From the NCBI GenBank assembly GCA_002422345.1, contig DIUL01000217.1, positions 1-16,213 on the forward strand: DNA of 16,213 nt, written 5' to 3'. The first letter of the stretch is position 1, and every line of letters begins with the position of its first letter. Origin of the DNA: Acetobacteraceae bacterium UBA6159. Lineage in GTDB: Bacteria; Pseudomonadota; Alphaproteobacteria; Acetobacterales; Acetobacteraceae. The notes under the pieces were generated by a model. The model had not been told where the DNA came from. It ran no database searches and saw only the letters and a list, made by a program, of their open reading frames with translations. The position numbers and the translations under genes were made by a program. This document shows, piece after piece, positions 1 through 6,378 of the stretch.

Positions 1-131
1 GCCGTCAACCGGACAGTAGTGGTAGGGCAATGTAAATTTTTGTATTCCTGACTTGGAAAAACACTCCGCCGGGGCCTATGTATGCTGGACACGCTCTGGA
101 GGCCGTCATGGCCCGTGGCCAGGAGAACTTG

Positions 132-506
132 ATGTCGGACCGCACACCCGCACTCACCTCGACGCCGACCGAAGCCTCGCGCGCGGTCCGTCTGCTGGGT
201 GAGCGGGAGTTGGCCCTGCTGAGCGCCGCCGTCGTCGATGTCGCGCCCGACTGGTCGGTCGAACTGTGCGGCACCGATACCCACGACCGCAGCCTTCTCG
301 TGATGCCCGAGGGCGCTGACGACATGATCGGCCCCACCTTCATGATCCATGCGGTGAATGGCGCCATCCGGCTCGACCAGCTTCGGTTTGACGACATTCA
401 GATCCTGGCCGAACGGGCGCATCTGTCGGAGATTGTCCACATCCTGCGCGTGCGGCTCGCGAGCCTGTCACTGATGGCCGTCTCGGCCTCCACCACACGG
501 CACTGA
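132..506 (+). CDS. hypothetical protein, about 124 aa
   Basis: I do not recognise this family. The protein is soluble-looking, with no signal peptide or membrane segment. It has an N-terminal polar tail of about 20 residues, then a mixed alpha/beta stretch and a leucine-rich C-terminal helix (HLSEIVHILRVRLASL). ATG 132 was chosen because AGGAG lies about 7 nt upstream. In-frame ATG 108 also has a GGAGG at 98-102 and is a real alternative (132 aa); ATG 78 is less supported. A weak promoter-like pair, TTGGAA (53-58) and TATGTA (77-82), lies upstream in an AT-rich stretch. A second small gene follows 34 nt downstream on the same strand, so the two may be co-transcribed. The antisense frames over this locus look like shadows. 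Confidence 0.6.
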   Translation: MSDRTPALTSTPTEASRAVRLLGERELALLSAAVVDVAPDWSVELCGTDTHDRSLLVMPEGADDMIGPTFMIHAVNGAIRLDQLRFDDIQILAERAHLSEIVHILRVRLASLSLMAVSASTTRH

Positions 507-540
507 CCCGCCGGCCGGGGTGGAAAAGGGGAGAGCAACC

Positions 541-849
541 ATGGCAATCCTGTCCCGCCTTCGGCCCCGCCTGACGATCCCCCTTTGTGCCCTGCTGATC
601 GGCGGCGGGTTCGCACTGGCCGAGGCCCAGCCCAAGACCGCCATCACCATCAGCCCGGATGCGGTCTGGGTCTATTATACCTCCCTCTGCGCCCGCCCGG
701 GCGATACCAGCGAATGCGCCGTGGTCCAGACCCCGCGGCGACCGAGCTTCGAGAGCCATCAGGCGTGTTCGGCGCATCGGGACGAGGATCTGGGTCGGGA
801 GGCGAACCCCCGCCTGATGGGAAGCTGCCAGAAACAGCACGAGGCCTGA
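541..849 (+). CDS. small secreted cysteine-containing protein, unknown function
   Basis: The 102-residue product starts with a short basic segment (RLRPR) and a hydrophobic core (IPLCALLIGGGFALA), then an A-x-A type site near residues 26-29. This predicts a Sec signal peptide and export to the periplasm or outside. The mature part is about 75 residues, polar, and has four cysteines (in SLCAR, SECAV, QACSA and GSCQK), which could form two disulfides. I do not recognise the family. ATG 541 follows a strong AGGGGAGAG site. ATG 520, in frame upstream, would put charged residues before the signal peptide and has no clear site. The gene ends 8 nt from the stop codon of the convergent M20 gene, leaving no room for a separate terminator. 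Confidence 0.6.
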   Translation: MAILSRLRPRLTIPLCALLIGGGFALAEAQPKTAITISPDAVWVYYTSLCARPGDTSECAVVQTPRRPSFESHQACSAHRDEDLGREANPRLMGSCQKQHEA

Positions 850-856
850 GCGCCCT

Positions 857-1978
857 CTACAGGTCGTTCGCGCCAGCCGCGCGTTCGGCCAGGCGCATCA
901 AGACCGGGACAGCGTCGACGAGTTCGGCGATCCGGACATGCTCGATCGGCGTGTGCGCCACCCCGATATCACCTGGCCCGAGGACCACGCAGGGCGCGAT
1001 GGCCTGAAGCTCGGACGCGTCGGTGCCATAGGGCGCGGTGCGCGGACCGGCGCCGGTGATGCCGACGCAGAGTTGGACCAGCGGATGATCGGCCGGCAGT
1101 TCGGGCGGGGTGCCTTCCCGGGCCTCGGTCACCGCGACATCGTGGCGGGCGGCGGCTTCGCGGACGGCGGTCAGGATGGGCGCGGGATCAACCTTGGCCG
1201 AGTAGCGGAACTTGATCTTCGCGGTGGCCGTGGGGACGGTGACGTTCACCGCGGCGCCGTGGTTGTCGATGATCGGGTTGAAGTCGCTGAAGGGCGGCTC
1301 GTAGTCCGTGTCCTGGAGGGATGTGTCGGTCCGCAGCCGCTCAAAGATCGTCTTCATGTCCATCATGAACGGGATCAGGGACCAGTTGGCGTTGCGGCCC
1401 TTGCCGGTGCTGCTGTGGGCCTGGATGCCGGTGGCCACGCAGGTGAACTGGATATGGCTGCGATGGCCGCGGACGGGACCCATGCTGGTGGGCTCCACCA
1501 CGATGATCCCCACGGGTTTGACGCGCCGCACGAGTTCGGAGCGCTGGGCCATGATGCGAGCGCCCTGCTTGGTGGTTTCCTCATCCGTGGTGATCAGCAG
1601 GGTGACGGGAACGGTCTCGGGCAGGGATTTGGCAGCCAGGATCGCGGCCGCGACGGGCCCCTTCATGTCGGTGGTGCCCAGGCCGTGCATCACGCCATCT
1701 TCGTCCACGCGGGCGGACCAGGGGTCGGTGGTCCAGCCGGTGTCCGGCACGGTATCCATGTGGCCCGAGAAGGCGATGCCCCCCGGCCCACCGCGATGCG
1801 CGACCAGGACCCGCTTCGCCACGCCCGCGGGGTCGGTGTAGTCGAGCCGCTCGATCTCAAACCCGGCCAGTTCCGCCTCGATCCGGGCGGCGACGGGCAG
1901 GTTGGAAAGGAAGCTGCGGCTGTCCAGGCGCACCAGGTCGGCGGTGAGGGTGGTGATCCGGGCGGTGAGGTCGGTCAT
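857..1978 (-). CDS. M20 family metallo-hydrolase (ArgE/DapE-like deacylase)
   Basis: A 373-residue di-zinc amidohydrolase/peptidase of the M20 family, which also contains acetylornithine deacetylase and succinyl-diaminopimelate desuccinylase. Full catalytic set visible: H73 and D75 in SGHMDTVPD, bridging D104 in GTTDMKGP, general base E133 and metal ligand E134 in TTDEETT, E162 in VVEPTS, and C-terminal H342 in GDIGVAHTP. H188 lies in the central dimerisation/lid domain (about 170-285). The substrate cannot be assigned from sequence: argE and dapE are both possible, but a peptidase or carbamoylase role is equally open. The start ATG at 1978 has AGGAG about 7 nt upstream; the open frame continues upstream only by chance and would cover the FKBP gene. 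The gene is divergent from the FKBP gene with 99 bp between starts. Confidence 0.9.
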   Translation of the reverse strand: MTDLTARITTLTADLVRLDSRSFLSNLPVAARIEAELAGFEIERLDYTDPAGVAKRVLVAHRGGPGGIAFSGHMDTVPDTGWTTDPWSARVDEDGVMHGLGTTDMKGPVAAAILAAKSLPETVPVTLLITTDEETTKQGARIMAQRSELVRRVKPVGIIVVEPTSMGPVRGHRSHIQFTCVATGIQAHSSTGKGRNANWSLIPFMMDMKTIFERLRTDTSLQDTDYEPPFSDFNPIIDNHGAAVNVTVPTATAKIKFRYSAKVDPAPILTAVREAAARHDVAVTEAREGTPPELPADHPLVQLCVGITGAGPRTAPYGTDASELQAIAPCVVLGPGDIGVAHTPIEHVRIAELVDAVPVLMRLAERAAGANDL

Positions 1979-2077
1979 GCGGTGGCTCCTGGGACAGGGG
2001 GCATTGTTGGCTTGTGACTTAACAGGTTCGGGCCGGGCGGCTAGAACCTGGATCATCAACCAGGGCTGGAACATCGA

Positions 2078-2410
2078 ATGACCGATATCAAGGTTGGCAC
2101 GGGCGACCTCGCCGAGGCCGGCAACAACGTGACCGTCCACTACACGGGGTGGCTGCACGACGCCTCCGCGCCCGAGAACAAGGGCCGGAAGTTCGACAGC
2201 TCCCGCGATCGGGGCGACCCGTTCCGCTTCACGCTGGGCGTGGGCCAAGTGATCGCCGGCTGGGACCAGGGCGTGGCCGGCATGAAGGTCGGCGGGCAGC
2301 GCGTGCTGACGATCCCGCCGGAACTCGGGTACGGCGCGCGCGGCGCCGGTGGGGTGATCCCGCCCAACGCGACGCTGATCTTCGACGTGGAACTGCTGGC
2401 CGTCGGCTGA
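2078..2410 (+). CDS. FKBP-type peptidyl-prolyl cis-trans isomerase
   Basis: A single-domain FKBP of 110 residues, the minimal size of the family (human FKBP12 is 108). It catalyses cis-trans isomerisation of Xaa-Pro bonds. The binding pocket is intact: Y22 in VHYTGW, F39-D40 in KFDSS, F49/F51 in PFRFTLG, V58-I59 in GQVIAGW, W62, Y85 in LGYGARG and F102 in IFDVEL. No signal peptide, so it is probably cytoplasmic. An insert of a few residues at 27-36 (HDASAPENKG) is common in bacterial members. The Shine-Dalgarno site is weak (CAGGG about 15 nt upstream). Transcription ends at a strong hairpin just downstream, shared with the convergent toxin gene. Confidence 0.95.
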   Translation: MTDIKVGTGDLAEAGNNVTVHYTGWLHDASAPENKGRKFDSSRDRGDPFRFTLGVGQVIAGWDQGVAGMKVGGQRVLTIPPELGYGARGAGGVIPPNATLIFDVELLAVG

Positions 2411-2417
2411 GGCCATG

Positions 2418-2444
2418 GAGCGGTGGGGGGACACCTCACCGCTC
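2418..2444. terminator. bidirectional hairpin between FKBP gene and yoeB
   Basis: GAGCGGTG (2418-2425) pairs perfectly with CACCGCTC (2437-2444). The stem can be extended inward by a G-U and two G-C pairs, leaving a 5-nt loop. It fills the 37-bp gap between two convergent stop codons. There is no T-tract, so intrinsic termination is inferred from position and stem strength. Confidence 0.6.
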
Positions 2445-2447
2445 GGT

Positions 2448-2717
2448 TCAGTAATGATAGCGGCATAGGACGATGATGACTCGTTGTTCGTCAGGTCCCT
2501 TGCCCTCGACCGTGTAGACCAGACGGTGTTCACCCGTAATGCGGCGTGACCAGAAGCCGGTCAGGTCACCCTTCAGCGGCTCCGGCTTGCCGATCCCTTT
2601 GAAGGGAGATCGGCGGATATCCTCGATCAGTTCATTGACCCGAGCGTGAGTTTTTGGATCGAGACGGCTCCAGTGCAGATAGTCGGCCCAGCCGTGATCC
2701 GTGAAATGGACCCTCAA
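2448..2717 (-). CDS. yoeB: YoeB/Txe family mRNA endoribonuclease toxin
   Basis: An 89-residue RelE-superfamily toxin that cleaves mRNA in the ribosomal A site; its activity is blocked by the YefM antitoxin encoded just upstream. Key residues known from E. coli YoeB are present, numbering from the TTG start: E46 (KPEPLKG), R65 (TGEHRLVYTV), and the C-terminal H88-Y89 in CRYHY, equivalent to H83-Y84. The 5-residue difference comes from an insertion around EGKGPDEQ. No ATG or GTG is available in frame; the TTG at 2717 overlaps the antitoxin TGA by 3 nt, implying translational coupling. The larger open frame upstream overlaps yefM and is a read-through artefact. All catalytic residues are intact, so the toxin should be active. 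Confidence 0.9.
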   Translation of the reverse strand: MRVHFTDHGWADYLHWSRLDPKTHARVNELIEDIRRSPFKGIGKPEPLKGDLTGFWSRRITGEHRLVYTVEGKGPDEQRVIIVLCRYHY

Positions 2718-2977
2718 GCACCCGGCTCGGTCAGGGTCCGTTCGGTCGCGGCGCCCGCCCGCGCCTGCCGCACCGATTCCGCCAGCCGTTCGGCGTTCCC
2801 GGGGCTGCTGAGCAGGTGGACCGTTTCCTGCCAGCCGGCAAATTCGGCCTCGGACAGGACCACGACATTGCCCTTCCCACCCTGCCGCGTGACGACCAGC
2901 GGTTCGCGGCTTTCCGTGACCTGATCGAAGTACTGCGCCATCCGATGGCGCAGCTCCGTGAATGTGACGTGGCTCAT
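2714..2977 (-). CDS. yefM: YefM/Phd family antitoxin
   Basis: An 87-residue Phd/YefM antitoxin. The N-terminal half (about 1-55) has the family fold (VTFTELRHRM, then PLVVTRQGGKGNVVVLSEAEF), which dimerises and binds DNA. The C-terminal tail (about 55-87) is Ala/Arg/Glu-rich and presumably wraps YoeB. In this family, antitoxin and toxin-antitoxin complex repress their own promoter. Start ATG 2977 has GGAGG about 7 nt upstream. The frame extends to 3070 but that would remove the promoter region and add an unrelated basic tail. The stop overlaps the yoeB TTG start. The module is divergent from the thiolase gene, with 128 bp between starts. Confidence 0.9.
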   Translation of the reverse strand: MSHVTFTELRHRMAQYFDQVTESREPLVVTRQGGKGNVVVLSEAEFAGWQETVHLLSSPGNAERLAESVRQARAGAATERTLTEPGA

Positions 2978-3002
2978 GGGCGCCTCCGCGCGTCTCCAGC
3001 CG

Positions 3003-3042
3003 AACATGTGCATCCCGATCCGCCCGGTCAATGCCGATCGGG
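3003..3042 (-). promoter_or_regulatory. candidate yefM-yoeB promoter and operator
   Basis: On the minus strand, TTGACC (3026-3031) and CATGTT (3003-3008) are spaced by 17 bp, a good sigma-70-type arrangement about 25 bp before the yefM start. A 7-bp inverted repeat, CCCGATC (3014-3020) and GATCGGG (3036-3042), brackets the -35 element. The palindrome ACATGT (3004-3009) overlaps the -10. Autorepression by YefM-YoeB through these repeats is inferred from the family, not shown. Confidence 0.45.
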
Positions 3043-3105
3043 GATGACGCGGGGGCCGCGCCTGTGCCATTCACAGGGCAACCTAAGACCCGGGAGAAAC
3101 CGCCC

Positions 3106-4308
3106 ATGCGCAGCGCCGTCATCGTCTCCACCGCCCGCACGCCGATCGGCCGAGCCTATCGGGGGGCGTTCAATGATACGCAGCCTCAGGCGTTGGCGGG
3201 ACATGCCATCGCCCAGGCGGTGAAGCGGGCCGGCATCGACCCGGCCGAGGTCGATGACGTCATCATGGGCGCCGCCCTCCAGCAGGGCGCGCAGGGATCG
3301 AACGTCGCCCGACAGGCCGCGCTGCGGGCGGGCCTTCCGGCCACCGTCGCCGGCATGTCGCTGGACCGGCAATGCGCCTCCGGCATGATGGCCATCGCCA
3401 CGGCCGCCAAGCAGATCATCCACGACGACATGACCGTCGCGATCGGCGGCGGGGTCGAGTCCATCTCCCTCGTCCAGACCCCGGACATGAACATCATCCG
3501 GATGCGGGACCCCGTGCTGGATCACGACATCCCCGGCATCTACATGTCGATGCTGGAAACGGCCGAGATCGTCTCCGACCGCTACAACGTCTCCCGCGAC
3601 GCCCAGGACGAATACGCCCTGCGCTCCCAGCAGCGGACCGCCGCGGCCCAGCAGGCCGGCGCCTTCGATGATGAAATCGTGGCGATGACCTCCGAAATGC
3701 TGGTCGCTGACAAGGCCACCGGCGAAATCTCCCGCCGGACCGTCACCCTGGGCAAGGACGAGGGCAACCGGCCCGAGACCAACCTGCCCGGCCTCAACAG
3801 CCTCAAGCCCGTCTTCGCCGATGGCCACACGGTCAAGACCGGGCGCTTCATCACCGCCGGCAACGCGTCCCAGCTTTCCGACGGGGCCTCGGCCAGCGTT
3901 CTCATGGAAGCCCGCGAAGCCGAACGCCGCGGCCTCCAGCCGCTCGGCATCTACCGCGGCATGGCGGTGGCGGGGTGTGAGCCGGACGAGATGGGCATTG
4001 GCCCCGTCTTCGCCGTCCCCAAGCTGCTCGCCAAGCACGGCCTGAAGATCGAGGACATCGACCTGTGGGAACTGAACGAGGCCTTCGCCTGCCAGGTCCT
4101 GTATTGCCGCGACCGCCTGGGCATCCCGCATGACCGGCTGAACGTGAACGGCGGGGCGATCTCGATCGGCCACCCCTATGGCATGTCCGGCGCGCGCATG
4201 GTTGGCCACGCCTTGATCGAGGGCAAGCGCCGCGGGGCCAAGCTGGTCGTCGTGACCATGTGTGTCGGCGGCGGCATGGGCGCGGCCGGCCTGTTCGAGG
4301 TCGCCTGA
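3106..4308 (+). CDS. thiolase, acetyl-CoA acyltransferase-like
   Basis: A 400-residue thiolase of usual length. Acyl-CoA thiolases either cleave 3-ketoacyl-CoA with CoA (beta-oxidation) or condense two acetyl-CoA. The nucleophile C90 sits in LDRQCASGMMA; the NEAF motif is in WELNEAFACQ; the active-site His is in ISIGHPYGMSGARM; the second Cys is in VTMCVGGGMGAAG. The sequence resembles the long-chain/FadA-type group more than PhaA in my judgement, but this is not decisive. Start ATG 3106 follows GGGAG about 10 nt upstream; the upstream in-frame ATG 3031 lies in the yefM promoter region. A small hairpin CCTGTG/CACAGG (3061-3077) lies in the leader. The esterase gene begins 2 nt after the stop, so the two form an operon. 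Confidence 0.9.
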   Translation: MRSAVIVSTARTPIGRAYRGAFNDTQPQALAGHAIAQAVKRAGIDPAEVDDVIMGAALQQGAQGSNVARQAALRAGLPATVAGMSLDRQCASGMMAIATAAKQIIHDDMTVAIGGGVESISLVQTPDMNIIRMRDPVLDHDIPGIYMSMLETAEIVSDRYNVSRDAQDEYALRSQQRTAAAQQAGAFDDEIVAMTSEMLVADKATGEISRRTVTLGKDEGNRPETNLPGLNSLKPVFADGHTVKTGRFITAGNASQLSDGASASVLMEAREAERRGLQPLGIYRGMAVAGCEPDEMGIGPVFAVPKLLAKHGLKIEDIDLWELNEAFACQVLYCRDRLGIPHDRLNVNGGAISIGHPYGMSGARMVGHALIEGKRRGAKLVVVTMCVGGGMGAAGLFEVA

Positions 4309-4310
4309 CC

Positions 4311-5243
4311 ATGCCGGTCGATCCCCAGATCCAGCTTCTGCTGAATCTGCGCGCCGCCCTTCCGCCGCTGCACACCCTGTCGGTGGAGGAGGCCCGGGCC
4401 CAGATGGCCGCCCGCGCCATTCCGGGGCTGCGGATTCCGGAGGTCGCCTCCGTCGTGAACCGCGACATGCAGGGGCCTGGCGGGTCCCTGCCGTTGCGGA
4501 TCTACACGCCCGAGGGCACCGGCCCCTTCCCCCTGGTCGTGTTCTTCCATGGCAGCGGCTTCGTCGTGTGCAGCCTGGACACGCATGACCCGATGTGCCG
4601 GAACCTGTGCGCCGGGGCCGGCTGCGTCGTCGTCTCGGTCGACTACCGCCTGGCACCCGAGCACAAGTTCCCCGCCGCCCCGGACGACTCCCTCGCGGCG
4701 ACGCGCTGGGCGGTGGACAATGCCGGCGCTCTGAACGCCGATCCGTCCCGCGTGGTCGTGGCCGGGGACAGCGCCGGCGGCAACCTCGCGGCGGTGACCG
4801 CCCTGCGCATCCGGGATGAGGGCGGGCCGAAGCTGGCCGGCCAGCTTCTGATCTACCCGGTCACGGATTATTACGACCCCGGCACGCCCTCTATGACCGA
4901 GAACGCCGAGGGCTATGGCCTGACCCGCAAAGGCATGGAGTGGTTCTGGAACCACTATCTGGCCGACCCGTCCCAGGCCGCCCACCCGCATGCCAGCCCG
5001 ATCAAGGCCAATGACCTGAGCCGGCTGCCCCCGGCCTATGTCATCAGCGCCGAATACGATCCTCTGCGGGATGAGGCCGAATACTACGCCGACGCCCTGA
5101 CCCGGGCCGGGGTGGAAACGAAGATGCGCCGGTGGGACGGGATGAACCACGGGTTCTTCTTCTTCCCCGGGATCGTGGACAAGGCGAGTGCGGCTTTGGA
5201 TGACTCCTGTGAGTGGCTGAAGGAGATTTTCAGCCGCGGTTGA
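4311..5243 (+). CDS. alpha/beta hydrolase, HSL (family IV) esterase/lipase
   Basis: A 310-residue hormone-sensitive-lipase-type esterase that hydrolyses short- to medium-chain esters. The oxyanion motif is HGSGF at 80-84 (HGGGF in most members). The triad is S154 in GDSAGG, D250 in SAEYDPLRD and H280 in GMNHGFF. DYRLAPEHKFPAA, typical of the family, follows the oxyanion loop. The N-terminal cap (1-55) is present and there is no signal peptide, so it is cytoplasmic. It starts 2 nt after the thiolase TGA and has no good Shine-Dalgarno site of its own, so translation probably depends on the thiolase. Physical substrates are unknown; acting with a thiolase suggests lipid, polyester or acyl-ester breakdown, as an inference. 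Confidence 0.9.
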   Translation: MPVDPQIQLLLNLRAALPPLHTLSVEEARAQMAARAIPGLRIPEVASVVNRDMQGPGGSLPLRIYTPEGTGPFPLVVFFHGSGFVVCSLDTHDPMCRNLCAGAGCVVVSVDYRLAPEHKFPAAPDDSLAATRWAVDNAGALNADPSRVVVAGDSAGGNLAAVTALRIRDEGGPKLAGQLLIYPVTDYYDPGTPSMTENAEGYGLTRKGMEWFWNHYLADPSQAAHPHASPIKANDLSRLPPAYVISAEYDPLRDEAEYYADALTRAGVETKMRRWDGMNHGFFFFPGIVDKASAALDDSCEWLKEIFSRG

Positions 5244-5264
5244 AGACTGGCCCGGAGGGCCGAA

Positions 5265-5295
5265 CCGGTGAGGACTGGGGCGGAATCCTCACCGG
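5265..5295 (+). terminator. perfect hairpin after the esterase gene
   Basis: CCGGTGAGGA (5265-5274) and TCCTCACCGG (5286-5295) are perfect 10-bp inverted arms around an 11-nt loop, 21 nt after the esterase stop. There is no T-tract. It may end the thiolase-esterase transcript. Its right arm is the beginning of a 19-bp sequence that recurs 240 bp downstream, so it may instead be part of a repeat element. Confidence 0.5.
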
Positions 5296-5544
5296 ACATG
5301 GGGTTGGACCGTGCGGAAAATGTTCGTGGGTCCGGGAGGGGCCGCGGGCTGGATTTCCCTGGTGCATGGGAAGCACGGAGAAGGAGGGAGGAGTCACGAA
5401 GGCCGGGGAGGAAAAAGGGGTTGGTCGCAAGGGCCGGAATCCAGATACCCTCCGCTTCCCTCCGTGACGCCCTCCCTTCTCCTCCGTGCTGATCAGCGGT
5501 CGGTGATCCCCCCCAACCCCCCGATTCCTCACCGGACATGGGGT
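5286..5544. repeat. 19-bp exact direct repeat pair, 240 bp apart
   Basis: TCCTCACCGGACATGGGGT occurs exactly at 5286-5304 and 5526-5544. Weaker identity continues for about 18 more bases on the right of each copy (ACC, then CGGAAAA or CGAAAAA). The copies bracket nearly all of the gene-free stretch 5244-5561. That stretch otherwise holds only purine-rich and pyrimidine-rich sequence, and the open frames in it are low complexity. The pair could be the ends of a small dispersed element or two copies of a regulatory or structural site; I cannot tell which. Confidence 0.6.
5373..5489. repeat. long imperfect inverted repeat, dispersed-repeat-like
   Basis: The left arm (5373-5402, beginning GCACGGAGAAGGAGGGAGG) and the reverse complement of the right arm (5458-5489, beginning GCACGGAGGAGAAGGGAGG) match with a few gaps and share GTCACG further in. 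The arms are about 30 nt with about 55 nt between them. RNA from either strand would fold into a long purine/pyrimidine hairpin. It resembles the intergenic palindromic repeats scattered in many GC-rich alphaproteobacterial genomes; this comparison is from memory. Confidence 0.5.
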
Positions 5545-5561
5545 AGCACCATCCGAAAAAA

Positions 5562-5906
5562 TCACGCCGCCACCGCCATGGCCGCCAACCGGCGCGCCAT
5601 GCGGAGCAGAAGCTGCCGGTCCTCGGGGCTGCATTCCCGGTAAAGCCGCAGCATCGCCAGTTCATCCCCCTGGCTGGCGACGGTTGGCGCGCGCTTGTCG
5701 CCGCCATGCATCAGGAACTCCACCCCGACATCCAGCGTCGCCGCGATCCGGGTCAGGTTCCCGGTGACCTGGCCGGCCCGCCCTGTCTCCCACTGCGCGA
5801 CGGCGCTGCGGGAGACATCGACGGCATGGGCCAACTGGTCCTGGGTCCAGCCCTTGGCCTGACGAGCCTCCTTGATGCGGAGGCCGATGGAAGTGGGATC
5901 GCTCAT
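5562..5906 (-). CDS. XRE family helix-turn-helix regulator
   Basis: A 114-residue DNA-binding protein with a classic Cro/cI-type HTH domain at about 6-66: LRIKEARQAKGWTQDQLA, then VSRSAVAQWETGRA as recognition region. The C-terminal part (80-110, DELAMLRLYRECSPEDRQLL) is a helical tail seen in phage-repressor-like regulators, probably for dimerisation. There is no protease or ligand-binding domain. ATG 5906 is preferred over ATG 5927 because a TATACT -10 hexamer lies between the two, which would make the 5906 start leaderless or nearly so. It is divergent from the GcrA-like/DUF6362-like gene pair and probably controls the shared 170-bp region. Alternative: a solitary antitoxin-like XRE, but no toxin is adjacent. 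Confidence 0.85.
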   Translation of the reverse strand: MSDPTSIGLRIKEARQAKGWTQDQLAHAVDVSRSAVAQWETGRAGQVTGNLTRIAATLDVGVEFLMHGGDKRAPTVASQGDELAMLRLYRECSPEDRQLLLRMARRLAAMAVAA

Positions 5907-5934
5907 GAATGTTAGTATAACTGCCATCTGTTAG
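5907..5934 (-). promoter_or_regulatory. XRE gene promoter with TGTTAG direct repeats
   Basis: On the minus strand, TATACT (5914-5919) ends 7 nt before ATG 5906, so a start at the usual distance would give a leaderless mRNA. The matching -35 is poor. On the plus strand, TGTTAG occurs at 5910-5915 and 5929-5934, 19 bp apart and overlapping this promoter, suggesting an autoregulatory operator. The promoter and operator roles are inferred. Confidence 0.4.
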
Positions 5935-5991
5935 CAGCGCCACATTTTTCTGGTCCCCTGGCCAGCCCTGGCCGTCAGAACCTCTACCATC

Positions 5992-6034
5992 GAATGTTAT
6001 TTTTATTGACCAATCACGTCACATCCACTAACAC
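5992..6034 (+). promoter_or_regulatory. candidate promoter/operator for the GcrA-like gene
   Basis: TTGACC (6006-6011) and TAACAC (6029-6034) are spaced by 17 bp, about 43 bp before ATG 6077. CTAACA (6028-6033), the reverse complement of the TGTTAG element in the XRE promoter, covers the -10, and GAATGTTA (5992-5999) lies just upstream of the -35. It also matches the sequence GAATGTTAG at 5907-5915. A repressor bound here would block the promoter; this is an inference. Confidence 0.45.
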
Positions 6035-6076
6035 CGCGTCCGTTCCTGATTTGTTCAAACGCCGCGGAGCCCCGTC

Positions 6077-6364
6077 ATGCCGAGAAAGATCACCTGGACC
6101 GAAGCACAGGACATGCAGATCCGACGCCTGCGCGCCGAAGGACGCACCTGGGACGAAATCGGCGCCGCCATGGGCCTGACCCGCTGGACCGTGATCGAGC
6201 GCGGCCGCCGCGTCGGCGCCAAGCCCCCGCCGCCCGACTTCGTGCCCGCGCCCCCCGATCCGAACCGCGATCCGCTGCCCGCCGGAAGCCCTGTCACCTG
6301 GGCCGCCATCACCCAGGACACCGTTCTGGCCGGCGTCCCGTTCAAGCAGATCCGCCCCCGCTGA
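6077..6364 (+). CDS. GcrA-like helix-turn-helix protein
   Basis: A 95-residue protein. Residues 5-47 (beginning ITWTEAQDMQIRRLRAEG and continuing with WDEIGAAMGLTRWTVIERGRRVG) form a GcrA/Myb-like HTH: a WTE start, a helix, and a resolvase-like recognition helix. A proline-rich linker (about 49-70) leads to a short tail, PVTWAAITQDTVLAG, that I recall from phage-encoded HTH proteins in alphaproteobacteria. It is much shorter than the cell-cycle regulator GcrA (about 170 aa) and is not its orthologue. The start ATG 6077 has GGAG about 8 nt upstream. It is followed after 14 nt by the DUF6362-like gene and is divergent from the XRE gene. Probable role: transcriptional regulator in a mobile-element remnant. 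Confidence 0.75.
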   Translation: MPRKITWTEAQDMQIRRLRAEGRTWDEIGAAMGLTRWTVIERGRRVGAKPPPPDFVPAPPDPNRDPLPAGSPVTWAAITQDTVLAGVPFKQIRPR

Positions 6365-6378
6365 CACAGGAGCCGCCG

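Noticed and set aside
1979..2533. N-terminal extension of the M20 gene
   Set aside because: It crosses the divergent FKBP gene and the terminator; the internal ATG 1978 has a good Shine-Dalgarno site and gives the usual M20 length.
3028..4656. 542-codon open frame antisense to the thiolase
   Set aside because: The thiolase has a complete set of catalytic motifs; the antisense product is low-complexity and a shadow of GC-rich codons.
5244..5561. CRISPR array
   Set aside because: Only two copies of a 19-bp unit, 240 bp apart, with no regular spacers.
5213..5643. Several overlapping open frames in the repeat-rich stretch
   Set aside because: Gly/Arg/Glu-rich low-complexity products, no ribosome sites, and all pass through the hairpins and repeats.
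6077..6364. Orthologue of the cell-cycle regulator GcrA
   Set aside because: Only the N-terminal HTH is similar; the protein is about half the length and lies in a phage-like context.
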